Shown: positions 1-9,330, counted from the stretch's first letter. The stretch: 64,000 bases of DNA from JAJDAT01 sp964344185 (GCA_964344185.1 CAYFMN010000007.1:62001-126000); one strand, 5' to 3'. A program made the numbers and translations. Notes: a model not told the origin generated them from the sequence alone.

Positions 1-2
1 AT

Positions 3-164
3 AAAGCCACAACTGCGGATATCGAAAGCGCAGTTCGCCGAGTTGGAGTCAATAAAATGTTGGAACCTATTGGCGATAATTTAGCCCTAGCCCAAGTCGC
101 TAACGTTATATTATTTTTCCTATCTTTCGGATTCCCCTTTTTCCTAGTCTGGTTTTTCACTTAA
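3..164 (+). CDS. C-terminal end of a probable membrane protein (partial)
   Basis: Only the last 53 codons lie inside the window; the frame is open from base 3 to a TAA at 162-164. The visible part is a short charged stretch (VRRVGVNKMLEPIGDN) followed by about 25 mostly hydrophobic residues rich in Phe and Leu that end FFLVWFFT, so the protein probably finishes in a membrane helix. The family cannot be recognised from this fragment. It converges with msrB, whose stop is only 28 bases away. Confidence 0.5.
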   Translation, partial: KATTADIESAVRRVGVNKMLEPIGDNLALAQVANVILFFLSFGFPFFLVWFFT

Positions 165-192
165 AAATATTCAAGTTGATCCCAAAGCGACC

Positions 193-585
193 TTACGCTT
201 CACGAAACTCTAAAGAAGCAGAATTAATACAATATCTACGCCCAGTAGGAGCGGGCCCATCTTCAAAAACATGTCCAAGATGGGAATCGCATTTTGCGCA
301 CATAACCTCCACCCTTTTCATAAAAAAAGAATTATCTTCTTCCTCAGCTATTCCGCTTTCTTCTAATGGTTGAAAAAAACTGGGCCAACCGGTCCCTGAA
401 TCGAACTTTGCTATCGAATCAAAAAGAGGGCTTTGGCAACAAACACAATAATAAACCCCCGGTTCCTTGACGTTCCAATATTTACCGCTAAAAGCCCGCT
501 CTGTCCCTTTTTTCCTGCAAACTTTGAACTGTTCCTCGCTTAAAACTTCTTTCCATTCTTCATCTGTTTTCATAACTTTATCCAT
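193..585 (-). CDS. msrB: Peptide-methionine (R)-S-oxide reductase MsrB
   Basis: This enzyme reduces the R epimer of methionine sulfoxide in proteins, in the cytoplasm, using thioredoxin-type electrons. From the chosen start the protein is 130 residues, the usual length of a single-domain MsrB. Zinc cysteines are visible as CVCC (Cys47 and Cys50) and CAKC (Cys96 and Cys99). The signature GTGWPSF is near residue 64 and the catalytic Cys119 lies in RYCINSASLEF. The ATG at 585 is preferred over one at 615 because AAGGAG lies about ten bases upstream of it. It follows coaX closely on the same strand, so the two are probably co-transcribed. Confidence 0.95.
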   Translation of the reverse strand: MDKVMKTDEEWKEVLSEEQFKVCRKKGTERAFSGKYWNVKEPGVYYCVCCQSPLFDSIAKFDSGTGWPSFFQPLEESGIAEEEDNSFFMKRVEVMCAKCDSHLGHVFEDGPAPTGRRYCINSASLEFREA

Positions 586-619
586 AGCTTTTTTCTCCTT
601 GAAGTTGCATACCATTCCC

Positions 620-1387
620 TTATGAACGGTTGCGATTATATAAAATCAATAAACCGTCCAAAGTTAAAAAAGGATCTACTTCATCGATTACATTTAGTTC
701 TTTTAAAAAAGAGTTAGATATTCCCCCTGTAGCCAGAACCATTGCATTTTCGCCCATTTCCTCGCGCATCTTGGCGACGATATGATTGACCATACCCGCA
801 ACGCCATGCACCCCACCTGATTGGATACTCTCCACTGTCGATTTCCCTATGACTCTATCTGGAACCACTAAATCAACTCTAGGAAGCTTTGCAGTATTTT
901 TAAATAAAGCCTCCATCGAAATATTGACTCCTGGAAATATGGCTCCGCCCAAATATTCTCCATTCTTAGAAACCGCGTCAAACGTAGTGGCTGTGCCAAA
1001 ATCAACAATAATTAATGATTTTTTGTGTTTAGAAAATGCGGCCACTGCGTTAACAATTCGATCGGCTCCAACTTCCGAAGGATTTTTATAGCTAATGGAA
1101 ATTCCCGTCTTAATGCCGGGACCAACAATAATGGGGTCGCAGGAAAAATACTTCTGCCCCATTTCACGCAATATAGGCACCAGAGATGGCACTACACACG
1201 CTACAATAATATCGTCGATAGTTTCAGCCGCAACTTCGTTTAATAAGATAAATTCTTTTATCAAAACCCAATATTCGTCGGCTGTTCGATTGCACTCTGT
1301 TCTAATTCTCCAATGGGTTAATAGTTTTCCTTTCGAAAACAACCCTATTACATTATTTGAATTTCCTACATCAATAGCTAAAAGCAT
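620..1387 (-). CDS. coaX: Type III pantothenate kinase CoaX
   Basis: CoaX phosphorylates pantothenate, the first step of coenzyme A synthesis. The 255-residue length and the start MLLAIDVGNSNNVIGLF match the ASKHA-fold type III enzymes, with the phosphate-1 aspartate at residue 6. The pantothenate/ATP-site segments GADRIVNAVAA, IIVDFGTATTFD and GGAIFPGV follow in the expected order, and a late LATGG loop is present. Type III enzymes need a monovalent cation and resist CoA feedback (family knowledge). The birA gene that often precedes coaX is not seen here; upstream is 230 bases of non-coding DNA and then a divergent MORN gene. Confidence 0.95.
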   Translation of the reverse strand: MLLAIDVGNSNNVIGLFSKGKLLTHWRIRTECNRTADEYWVLIKEFILLNEVAAETIDDIIVACVVPSLVPILREMGQKYFSCDPIIVGPGIKTGISISYKNPSEVGADRIVNAVAAFSKHKKSLIIVDFGTATTFDAVSKNGEYLGGAIFPGVNISMEALFKNTAKLPRVDLVVPDRVIGKSTVESIQSGGVHGVAGMVNHIVAKMREEMGENAMVLATGGISNSFLKELNVIDEVDPFLTLDGLLILYNRNRS

Positions 1388-1617
1388 TTATATACCAAGC
1401 AATTCCTAATAAATAATCAAAGTCTCTCGATTTTTAAATCAACTCAGCCTCGATTTTAGTCGAAACGTAATAATAAAAAAATTTAATTTAGAAAGACAAA
1501 TCGGGACGATTTTATTAAAATAAGATGGATTATCGTGACTGACAAAATAACAAACAGCCCGAACCTTGACAAGTTCGAATTTATAAACTTTTCCCTCGTT
1601 TTAATTAAAAGGAAAAA

Positions 1618-2025
1618 ATGATTTTAATCTTTAAATCTACCAAGTTTCATTTCTGCAGCTTCTTTCGTCTTCTTCTTGCTTGTTTGACGTTAACTACTTT
1701 TTTACTTCCTGCAAACGCGCTGGGACAGTACATTTGCGAACAAGGCGACTGCGTAAACGGATTTGGAAAAAAAGTAGTCGCAAATAGCAATGCTTATATG
1801 GAAGGTAAATTTACTGAAGGAGAACTAAAAGAAGGGAAAGTTTTATTTCCAAATGGAGATCTTTTTCAAGGCAAATTTGAAAATAATAAACTCATTGAAG
1901 GACAAAAAATCTTTAAAGACGGGAGAAAGCTTGAGGGAAAGTTCTTCGACAATGTCTTAATAAAAGGGAAAATAACTTATATGGACGGCACATCGCGTTT
2001 CATAAAATTAAAAAGACTTAACTAA
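1618..2025 (+). CDS. Secreted MORN-repeat protein
   Basis: This 135-residue protein opens with a hydrophobic signal sequence of about 35 residues ending near PANALG, so it is probably exported. The mature part carries three to four degenerate MORN-type units (Y/F-x-G-x-F-x-x-G-x-x-x-x-G), for example around YMEGKFTEGELKEGK and LFQGKFENNKLIEGQ. MORN repeats form beta-hairpin ladders, often near membranes, but no enzymatic role can be deduced. AAAAGGA just upstream of the ATG is a good ribosome site. It stands alone between coaX and a 431-base non-coding stretch. Confidence 0.75.
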   Translation: MILIFKSTKFHFCSFFRLLLACLTLTTFLLPANALGQYICEQGDCVNGFGKKVVANSNAYMEGKFTEGELKEGKVLFPNGDLFQGKFENNKLIEGQKIFKDGRKLEGKFFDNVLIKGKITYMDGTSRFIKLKRLN

Positions 2026-2456
2026 AATTTTTGACACATTTAAAAAGCCCCTGACTTCTAACAATACTAAGCTTTATTCATTTTTTGGACATTTAGCCAT
2101 TTCTAAAAGTTTTTTTTCCGAAAATATTACTAGTCGATAAAATCTGACTGAAAATAATATTAACTCGACGGGTTGGCCAAGCGTCTCATTATGGCTCATT
2201 TCAAAAAAATCTGAATAAGGGTCAGAGTCCATATTTTTCAATTACCAGTCAACCTCATTTTTACTAAACACTATTAAGCGAATTTCTAATAGCCGAAATT
2301 TTTAATCTGTTTCCAGACTTCTCATTTTAAGAAGCCTTTTACTGTTATTAGAGCTATAGCGTTCGTCTTCTGCAAACTTCTTCATTTTATTCTCTTCGCT
2401 TAGGTAAGTTAAGCGCTTCTTTCACTTATTCCAAAAATTTTATTGGTAACTTTAAC
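2026..2456. other. Non-coding stretch before the giant TPR gene
   Basis: No open frame with coding character is visible on either strand. A TTGACA at 2031-2036 has no matching -10 box. The text GGGTCAGAGTCC at 2219-2230 is a distinctive string without a palindrome or coding context, and its meaning is unclear. Long T and A runs and no convincing hairpin are seen. Confidence 0.4.
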
Positions 2457-5291
2457 ATGAAAAAAGAACGCCTCACTTTGGAACAAGCTTTAAAAAAAGC
2501 GGTCGAATCCCATCAATCCGGTCTTTTTAAAGACGCGGAGACTCTATATAAGCAAGTTTTAAAAGCTATGCCAGACAATTTAGACGCGTTGCATCTTTTA
2601 GGGGTGTTGTCCTTTCAAAAAGGCGACTTTGATTCCGCTGAAAAACACATCGACAAAGCAATTTCTCACAACCCTCAATTTGCGGAAGCCCACAACAATT
2701 TGGGCATTGCCCTGAGGGCTCAAGGTAAATTCGATGAAGCAATCAATTCATATCGTAAAGCAATCGAATTAAAAGCAAATTATGCGGACGCCCACAATAA
2801 TCTGGGGATTGCCCTCAAAGATATGGGACGCCTGGACGAAGCGGCCAGCTCTTATCAGAAAGCTTTAGAAATACACCCCCAGTTTGCAGACGCTCATAAT
2901 AACTATGGCACCGTTCAAGCCGCTATGGGCAATGCAATGGAAGCAATATCCGCTTTTCTTCAAGCCATCGCAATACACCCCAAATTCTTCCAAGCCTATT
3001 ATAATCTTGGCAACGCTTACCGAACCACTCGCGAGTTTGACAAAGCTCAAGAGTCCTACCGCAAGGCTATTGAGGCAAACCCTAAATTCATCCCAGCTCA
3101 CAATAATCTTGGAGTGGCTCTGGAGGAAGTTGGCAAAATAAACGAAGCAATAGAATGTTATCAAAATGTATTAAATATAGACCCATTCTATGCAGAAGCT
3201 CACAATAATTTAGGAAACGCCTATAGAAACATAGATAAATCTGAGGAAGCGATTGCAAGTTATGATCGCGCCATTGCCGCAGACAAAAATTACGCCGACG
3301 CCTATAACAACAAAGGTTCTTTGCTGGGCGAACTTGGAAAATGGGATGAAGCGATTAAAGCTTTTGAAAGCTCTATGAAAGCCGGTCCTAAACATGTCGA
3401 AGCGTGTATTAATTTAGGAATCGCTTATAAGTTGCAAAAGAAATGGGAGCAAGCGGAGTTGTTTTTTAGAAAAGCTACTGTTATTAGGCCCAACGATCCT
3501 AGACCTATTAACCAACTCGGGCTTTCATTAATTTTTACAGGAAACCCGCAAGAAGCAATCAAAAGTTTTCAAAAGGCTTTAGAACTAGATCCAAACAATC
3601 CCGAGATTTTAAATAATCAAGCTATAGCATTCAATACTGTCGGGGACCTTAAAAGCGCTGAAGAAGGTTTTAGGAACGCTCTGGACATAAGACCAAATTA
3701 CCCAGAAGCTCAAAACAACCTTGGGAATACGTTGAAAAAAAATGGCAACCTTAATGGAGCCATTTCCTGCTATAAAAAAGCATTACAGATTTCACCCGAA
3801 TATGCTGACGCTTATAACAATTTGGGAGTCGCACTAAAAGAATCAGGTAATGTTGATGAAGCGATTACTAATTATAAAAAAGCGCTGCATATCGCTCCAT
3901 CTCTGTTCGACGCTCGTATTAACTTAGGAGTCGCTTTAAACGATCTTGGAAAAACTGAAGAAGCCATAAGCGAATATAAAAAAATTTTAGAAACAAACCC
4001 TGCTTCAAAAGAGGCTTATTACAACATGGGAATTGCGTATCAAACCCAAAAAGACGATGTCTCTTCCATTTCTTGCTATGAAAAAGCTTTGGAATTGGAT
4101 CCAAAATACTTGGACGCGCTTAACAATTTGGGGATCTCTCTTAATAATTCAGGACAATTTGAGGAAGCGATAGCAATATATAAAAAAGCGTTAAATCTTG
4201 CTCCAGAAAAGGTAGAACTTCACAATAACTTAGGAAATTCTCTACGAGATTTAGGCTTACCCACTAAAGCTCTTGAGTCTTTCAAAAAAGCCCTGGATAT
4301 AAACCCTAATTTTTTCTCAGCTCACAACAATATGGGTAATGCGCTTAAAGATCTTGGTCGAATTGACGAAGCAATAGAAGCTTATGAACAAGCTATTGCT
4401 TTACATCCAAATTATCCCGAGGCCTACAACAACCTTGGAAATATTTTTGCTTCGAAAGAGAATTCACATGACGCTGTAAAAGCTTACCAAAAAGCTTTAG
4501 AAATTGATCCTAATTTTGCAGACGCACAATACAACCTGGGCATAGCTTTAAACAATTTGGGGAACCGGGAAGAAGCCATCAAATCTTATGAAGCTTGCAT
4601 CAAACTTGATCCAGAAAATCATTCAGCGAGACATATGCTTTCGGCGTTAAAAGGAGAAACGACTGATAGCGCTCCACAAAAATATGTCATGAGTCTTTTT
4701 GACCGTTTCTCCTCCAGTTTTGAAAAGCATCTGATTGAAAAACTAGACTATCGCACTCCGGCTCTATTGCGCAAAGCTTTTGACGGGGTTGTGGGCCAAA
4801 CAACTCGCTTTAATAAAATGTTAGATTTAGGCTGCGGAACGGGACTGAGCGGGGAAGCTTTTAACGATATTGTGGATGAAATTCATGGGATTGACGTTTC
4901 ATCAAAAATGATTGCTTTAGCCAAGCAAAAAAACATTTATAACCAGTTTTTTAAGGGCGATATTGTAACAGCTCTGGAAAAATCAAATGAAAAATACGAT
5001 TTAATAGCAGCTATTGACGTATTTGTTTACACGGGAAATTTAAGCGCAATATTTGAAACGGTAAAGAAGAACGCTCAGAAAGGAGCTTATTTTCTTTTTT
5101 CAACTGAACGAGCTTTAAACAAGGGATTCATTTTATTGCCTAGTGGACGCTATGGCCATTCTGAAGATTACGTCAAAGAATTAGCGAAAGATTATAGTTT
5201 TAAGGTCGCGTTCAAAGAAACGGCAAATATTCGAAAAGATAAAGGAAACTGGATCGAAGGGGATTTGTTTATTTTATCCATGCAAAATTAG
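2457..5291 (+). CDS. Giant TPR protein with C-terminal SAM-dependent methyltransferase
   Basis: The 944-residue protein begins with some twenty 34-residue tetratricopeptide repeats (roughly residues 10-740). They follow the pattern A(x)NNLGxALxxxGxxxEAIxxYxKALxxxPxxxxA, with adjacent units highly alike. The last 190 residues are a class I methyltransferase: motif I is MLDLGCGTGLSGEAF near residue 788, followed by an acidic-loop motif IHGIDVSSKMI and a motif around DLIAAIDVFVY. There is no signal peptide, so it is probably cytoplasmic. Similar TPR-methyltransferase fusions act in modification of proteins or surface glycans, but the substrate is unknown. It stands alone and converges with a second TPR gene. 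Confidence 0.85.
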   Translation: MKKERLTLEQALKKAVESHQSGLFKDAETLYKQVLKAMPDNLDALHLLGVLSFQKGDFDSAEKHIDKAISHNPQFAEAHNNLGIALRAQGKFDEAINSYRKAIELKANYADAHNNLGIALKDMGRLDEAASSYQKALEIHPQFADAHNNYGTVQAAMGNAMEAISAFLQAIAIHPKFFQAYYNLGNAYRTTREFDKAQESYRKAIEANPKFIPAHNNLGVALEEVGKINEAIECYQNVLNIDPFYAEAHNNLGNAYRNIDKSEEAIASYDRAIAADKNYADAYNNKGSLLGELGKWDEAIKAFESSMKAGPKHVEACINLGIAYKLQKKWEQAELFFRKATVIRPNDPRPINQLGLSLIFTGNPQEAIKSFQKALELDPNNPEILNNQAIAFNTVGDLKSAEEGFRNALDIRPNYPEAQNNLGNTLKKNGNLNGAISCYKKALQISPEYADAYNNLGVALKESGNVDEAITNYKKALHIAPSLFDARINLGVALNDLGKTEEAISEYKKILETNPASKEAYYNMGIAYQTQKDDVSSISCYEKALELDPKYLDALNNLGISLNNSGQFEEAIAIYKKALNLAPEKVELHNNLGNSLRDLGLPTKALESFKKALDINPNFFSAHNNMGNALKDLGRIDEAIEAYEQAIALHPNYPEAYNNLGNIFASKENSHDAVKAYQKALEIDPNFADAQYNLGIALNNLGNREEAIKSYEACIKLDPENHSARHMLSALKGETTDSAPQKYVMSLFDRFSSSFEKHLIEKLDYRTPALLRKAFDGVVGQTTRFNKMLDLGCGTGLSGEAFNDIVDEIHGIDVSSKMIALAKQKNIYNQFFKGDIVTALEKSNEKYDLIAAIDVFVYTGNLSAIFETVKKNAQKGAYFLFSTERALNKGFILLPSGRYGHSEDYVKELAKDYSFKVAFKETANIRKDKGNWIEGDLFILSMQN

Positions 5292-5306
5292 CTAAAAGGC
5301 TTAGCT
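5290..5306. terminator. Weak hairpin between convergent TPR genes
   Basis: AGCTAA at 5290-5295 and TTAGCT at 5301-5306 form a perfect 6-bp stem with a 5-base loop, overlapping the stop codon of the TPR-methyltransferase. Neither side has a strong T run, so termination would be weak. Confidence 0.3.
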
Positions 5307-5310
5307 TAAA

Positions 5311-6054
5311 TCAAATAAAAACTAAAAAAGACGCTAAAAACTGAAAGAACGAAACAAAGGGAGAAAATATTTTTTCCGTAGTGGACATTGGAGAAAATGC
5401 AAAGTCCTCGGACTTGTATTCATATTTTTCATAAAACCCTAAGAGCATATCTTTTGCTTTGATCACATTTTTTCGATCCCCATTCTCAAGAAAAATTTGT
5501 TTTGCCTCACGAGTAAATATTATGGAATTTCTTCCGTCTTCCATCAAATCGGCAATCTTTGCCATTTCTAAGTAAGCGGCTCCAGTCTTTTTATGGCCTG
5601 GACTTACTTTTAAAAATTGCCGATAAGCTTGTATGGACTCATTATACTTTTTTTGATTAGATAATAATCTACCAAGATTAAAGTTGGCCGTGGCGCATTC
5701 TGGGTCTAAATGAATGGCTCCACGATAAGCTTCTAACGCTTTTTCATAATTTTGCAGATAATAATAGGCCGTTCCTAAATTATTAAAGGCCTTTGAAGAA
5801 AGTTTATTGCCCCTCAACAACCGAATAACGGACTCAAAAGACTCAACCGCCTTTTCATAGCGCTTTGCTTTCAAATGCAAAACACCGGCTTTAAATTGAA
5901 CTTCAGCTTGTTTAAGCTCTTGCTTTGAACTTTTACCCGAACTAATGGGATTGGGGTTACCCGCATGGTTGTCATCGGCGGCAAAACCACACTCTATTCC
6001 GAAAAAAACAACTAAAAAAAACGTAATAATCCCAAAAATGTTTTTTAGGCGCAT
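5311..6054 (-). CDS. Exported TPR protein
   Basis: The 247-residue protein starts with a signal peptide (MRLKNIFGIITFFLVVFF, with a probable cut after GFAA) and then has three to four TPR units between about residues 45 and 185, including AFNNLGTAYYYLQNYEKALE. A hydrophobic stretch of about 15 residues closes the protein (FVSFFQFLASFLVFI), which could anchor it in a membrane from the periplasmic side. It is transcribed towards the giant TPR gene. The role is probably scaffolding, with no partner identifiable from context. Confidence 0.75.
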   Translation of the reverse strand: MRLKNIFGIITFFLVVFFGIECGFAADDNHAGNPNPISSGKSSKQELKQAEVQFKAGVLHLKAKRYEKAVESFESVIRLLRGNKLSSKAFNNLGTAYYYLQNYEKALEAYRGAIHLDPECATANFNLGRLLSNQKKYNESIQAYRQFLKVSPGHKKTGAAYLEMAKIADLMEDGRNSIIFTREAKQIFLENGDRKNVIKAKDMLLGFYEKYEYKSEDFAFSPMSTTEKIFSPFVSFFQFLASFLVFI

Positions 6055-6204
6055 CGCAAAAGTATCCTAACTATTTGAGAATATGATTATTATACTACCG
6101 CTAGCAAAAAAATAAAAGGAAGATAAATTAAGAGAAGTTAAAGGTTGGAAATTTTTTCGATCAAAAACTTGATCAAACCCCAAGCGCAGTTTGGTTTATT
6201 TTTA

Positions 6205-7641
6205 TCACCAAAATGGAGTTCTTCCCCTGATTGGCACTGCTCCAGAAGAAACTGCCGCTTGCTTAACAGCTTGGGCTACGTTGGTAGTTACCATAGGCTC
6301 AAAGACGCTTGGAACAATAAATTCAGGCCCCAAAAGATCTTCGCTAATGCAGTCAGCAATAGCCTGAGCAGCGGCAAGTTTCATCTCTTCTGTTATCTTG
6401 CTTGCGCCACACTCTAAAGCTCCTTTAAATATCCCCGGAAAACAAAGAACGTTATTAATTTGGTTAGGGTAATCGCTTCTTCCTGTAGCCATCACTTTCA
6501 CATAAGGAGACGCTTCTTCGGGCATAATTTCCGGTATTGGATTGGCCATTGCAAACACGATAGGATCTTTCCCCATTTTTTTGAGATCGTCTACCTTTAA
6601 TAAACCAGGTCCAGATAGTCCAATAAATATATCCGCCCCCGAAATTACTTCTGAAAGAGTTCCTGTTTCTATACCTGGATTTGCATTCTCAGCAAACCAT
6701 TTCTTCGCAGGAGTTAAATCTCTTCTCCCTTTATGAATCGAACCTTTTCTATCGCAAGCTATTAGATTCTTGACCCCTAAATTCATTATCATTTTGGAGC
6801 AAGCCGTACCTGCGGCTCCGGCGCCCAAAACAATTACTTTTAGATTTTCGGGTTTCTTATTAACTATTTTTAAAGCATTGATCAAAGCCGCAGTAAGAAT
6901 TGCGGCGGTGCCATGTTGATCGTCGTGAAAAACAGGTATAGACAATTCATTAGATAATTTTTCTTCAATTTCAAAACATCTAGGAGCGGAAATATCTTCT
7001 AAATTAATGCCTCCAAACCCGGGAGCTATTGCTTTGACAATCTTTACTATCTCATCTGGATCTTTCTCATCCAAGCAAATTGGAAAAGCGTCTACGCCCG
7101 CAAACTGTTTAAATAGCATTGCTTTTCCTTCCATCACAGGCAAAGCCGCTTCTGGACCAATATCCCCCAACCCTAAAACAGCCGTTCCATCCGTTACAAC
7201 TGCCACCATATTATTTTTAATCGTATATTTTTTTACCGCTTCCTTATCTTCCGCGATTGCCATACAAACTCTACCAACTCCTGGAGTGTAAGCCATCGCT
7301 AAATCCTCTGCGTTTTCTATTGGAGATCGACTGTTTACCTCAATCTTACCCCCCTCATGCAATCTAAATGTACGATCTGAACATTGAACAACCTCAACTC
7401 CGGAAACCTGCTTCAAGCCTTCTATAATCTTATTCGCATGTTCAGCTCCTGCGGTGAATACGTTTAAATCACGGATAGATCCTCCATTCTTAAGAGGCCT
7501 TAAAGTTTCAATCGAACCTAAAATTCCGTTCAATTCGGCAATTTTTTTTGTCACTTCCGCTAAAATTCCAATTTTCCCCCCTAACTTCAAACGAATTAAA
7601 ATACTATTTCCTGCATTAGGCGTTATAAGGGATTTACCCAT
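6205..7641 (-). CDS. NAD(P)-dependent malic enzyme with N-terminal ACT domain
   Basis: Malic enzyme decarboxylates malate to pyruvate with reduction of NAD(P). The N-terminal 80 or so residues form an ACT-type regulatory domain (ILIRLKLGGKIGILAEVTKK). The malic domain follows with AYTPGVGRVCMAIAEDKE and VVTDGTAVLGLGDIGPEAALPVMEGKA (quoted in pieces), the metal-site region LEDISAPRCFEIE and VFHDDQHGTAAI. A Rossmann motif VLGAGAAGTAC and GLSGPGLL complete the enzyme. The ATG at 7641 (about 478 residues) is chosen because GGAG lies just upstream; a start at 7701 would have no ribosome site. The ACT domain suggests control by an amino acid or other small ligand. It is divergent from the POTRA gene. 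Confidence 0.9.
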   Translation of the reverse strand: MGKSLITPNAGNSILIRLKLGGKIGILAEVTKKIAELNGILGSIETLRPLKNGGSIRDLNVFTAGAEHANKIIEGLKQVSGVEVVQCSDRTFRLHEGGKIEVNSRSPIENAEDLAMAYTPGVGRVCMAIAEDKEAVKKYTIKNNMVAVVTDGTAVLGLGDIGPEAALPVMEGKAMLFKQFAGVDAFPICLDEKDPDEIVKIVKAIAPGFGGINLEDISAPRCFEIEEKLSNELSIPVFHDDQHGTAAILTAALINALKIVNKKPENLKVIVLGAGAAGTACSKMIMNLGVKNLIACDRKGSIHKGRRDLTPAKKWFAENANPGIETGTLSEVISGADIFIGLSGPGLLKVDDLKKMGKDPIVFAMANPIPEIMPEEASPYVKVMATGRSDYPNQINNVLCFPGIFKGALECGASKITEEMKLAAAQAIADCISEDLLGPEFIVPSVFEPMVTTNVAQAVKQAAVSSGAVPIRGRTPFW

Positions 7642-7852
7642 TTTGTCTCCTCGAATATGAGTGTCAAAAAGTATTAGCGGGCCTAAAGATTTGACCTTCA
7701 AAACTACTTAAGGTAAAACTCAAAATACTTTGAAAACCCAGACCTTATTGAGTCAGCGCACGTTGATGAAATTAAGATTTTTCTCAATTATTCCGATACG
7801 ACTCATTATACAGAATATTTTGACGGTTTAAATACTTCAGATTTCGTAAACA

Positions 7853-9151
7853 ATGATTTTTAAACGCTTTTATATAGCAGTTTTGCCCTTCTTCGCAGTT
7901 TATTTGACGTTTTTTAACGCGATCAACTCTGATGCCCAACCAATCCGTAAAAATAAAAAGTTAGTCGCTACTAAAATAAAATTAGAAGGAAATATTATTT
8001 TTGATGACCGGTCATTGGCAAAAACGATCGGACTAGGCAGCGGCGTTCAAATGAACGACCTTATGCGCGAATTAATAATCGACGAAATGGAAGGATATTA
8101 TTCTTCTAATGGTTTTTATTTAGTAAACGCCAACTTTCCTAGAACGAAACCAAAAAATGGAACTTTAACGCTATTTATTGACGAGAGCGAAGAAATAAAA
8201 AAAGGCGATAGCGAAAGGGAAAGAGCGGAACAAGCTGTGGCCCGATTGGTATCCTACCGAAACATGCAAATACCTGAATTAAACCGTCAAGAAGCGGTCA
8301 ATAAATTAATGCAGGGTTATCGAAATCAACGCATTCTTAAAGCCGAACTGGAACAAAAAAGAATAGAAAAACAAAAAGCGAATCTGATGGCTGAGTTGGA
8401 GAAACAAGTTGCAGAAGAGGAAGCAAAAAATAGGGCGAAAGAAAAAGAATGGTCTTTAATCATGGAAAAAATGCGAGATTTTTTAGAAGATCCTAATTCT
8501 CAATCTCAACCTATTCCATGGGAGAAAGATTTTGAAAGAGCCCAAGCTTCTGTCAATCGATTGATTAAAAACAATCAGCTTGAAGTATCGCCGCAAATGA
8601 AGCGTTTAGCCATAACCAAACTAACTAAAACCTATAGATCAAAAAGACAAGAAAGGTTAACCGCATTAAAAAGACTGAAATCAAAATCACAAGACTTAAG
8701 CGAGGATACAAAAACGGATTTAGTTAGTTCGGAATTATCCAGATTAAAACGGTCCCTAATGGAATCAAAATCTCAATCAAAATTCGTTCCATGGGAAGAA
8801 GATTACCAAAAAGCAAAAACCTCGGTAGATCGCCTGATAGAAAAAAAACAATTAAAAATATCTCCCGAAATGAGACAACAGGTTATTGCAAAATTGATCA
8901 AGGCATATAGAGAAAAACGGCTTGAGCAATTACTCGCGTCAAAAGGTTTAGAACCTGAAATTCAAACTTTCAATTTGAAACCCGGCACGGATAAAAAGGA
9001 ATCCCTCACCAATCCAAAGGTATCTAAGATGCGTCAACGAATGGAAACTATAATAGCAGGACAAAATTTTCCAAACGCTACGGAAAAAAAGACTCAAAAA
9101 ATGAAGGAAAGACTACTAAAAATCCAATCCAAGCAAAATTTTGATTTGTAG
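7853..9151 (+). CDS. POTRA-like protein with charged coiled-coil repeats and no barrel
   Basis: The 432-residue protein has a signal peptide (cut near residue 28) and one POTRA-like domain at about residues 36-110 (KLVATKIKLEGNIIF, with later beta strands ending TLTLFIDES), as in ShlB/FhaC-type two-partner transporters. Instead of a beta-barrel it continues with about 310 strongly charged helical residues. These contain three copies of a roughly 50-residue unit at about 118-165, 221-270 and 311-360; the last two share PWE-x-D-(F/Y)-x2-A-x2-SV-x-RLI and SP-x-M. Secretion through an outer-membrane pore is therefore not expected from this protein alone. Function unknown. Confidence 0.65.
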   Translation: MIFKRFYIAVLPFFAVYLTFFNAINSDAQPIRKNKKLVATKIKLEGNIIFDDRSLAKTIGLGSGVQMNDLMRELIIDEMEGYYSSNGFYLVNANFPRTKPKNGTLTLFIDESEEIKKGDSERERAEQAVARLVSYRNMQIPELNRQEAVNKLMQGYRNQRILKAELEQKRIEKQKANLMAELEKQVAEEEAKNRAKEKEWSLIMEKMRDFLEDPNSQSQPIPWEKDFERAQASVNRLIKNNQLEVSPQMKRLAITKLTKTYRSKRQERLTALKRLKSKSQDLSEDTKTDLVSSELSRLKRSLMESKSQSKFVPWEEDYQKAKTSVDRLIEKKQLKISPEMRQQVIAKLIKAYREKRLEQLLASKGLEPEIQTFNLKPGTDKKESLTNPKVSKMRQRMETIIAGQNFPNATEKKTQKMKERLLKIQSKQNFDL

Positions 9152-9192
9152 ACGAACATTTCAAAAAATAATCTTCTGGAGATCAGGCGGTA

Positions 9193-9258
9193 ATGAAAAA
9201 CAAACTAACTAAAATATTGATTTTCCCCCTCCTCGCCTCTATTTGCATAATGAAGTAA
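9193..9258 (+). other. 21-codon signal-peptide-like micro-ORF
   Basis: ATG at 9193 opens MKNKLTKILIFPLLASICIMK and stops at TAA 9256-9258. It has the lysines, hydrophobic core and LLASIC ending of a lipoprotein signal peptide, but nothing follows. GGAG lies some twelve bases upstream. It may be a remnant of a decayed lipoprotein gene or a small hydrophobic peptide. Confidence 0.3.
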
Positions 9259-9330
9259 AAATCCCAACTAATTTACTTCAATTAATTTTTGATATATATT
9301 TATTCAAATTTACAACTTCAAAATAATCTA

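Noticed and set aside
786..1409. Three rightward open frames across the coaX gene
   Set aside because: They lie opposite a clear coaX gene and have no recognisable motif or ribosome site.
1566..1590. Promoter of the MORN gene (TTGACA with TATAAA)
   Set aside because: The spacing between the boxes is only about 10 bases; the surrounding imperfect palindrome is not enough to call an operator.
2217..2230. AAGGGTCAGAGTCC as part of a mobile repeat
   Set aside because: It is a single copy in this window with no palindrome, no terminal repeats and no transposase nearby, so it cannot be supported.
2865..4104. Leftward open frames within the giant TPR gene
   Set aside because: They are frames opposite a highly repetitive coding sequence and show no coding character.
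2719..4640. Repeated DNA in the TPR gene as a CRISPR or satellite array
   Set aside because: The period is 102 bases of coding sequence (34 residues) with diverged copies and no constant spacer/repeat layout.
9289..9330. Earlier TTG start for the HspQ-like gene
   Set aside because: The extra residues are not typical of the family and no ribosome site precedes the TTG.
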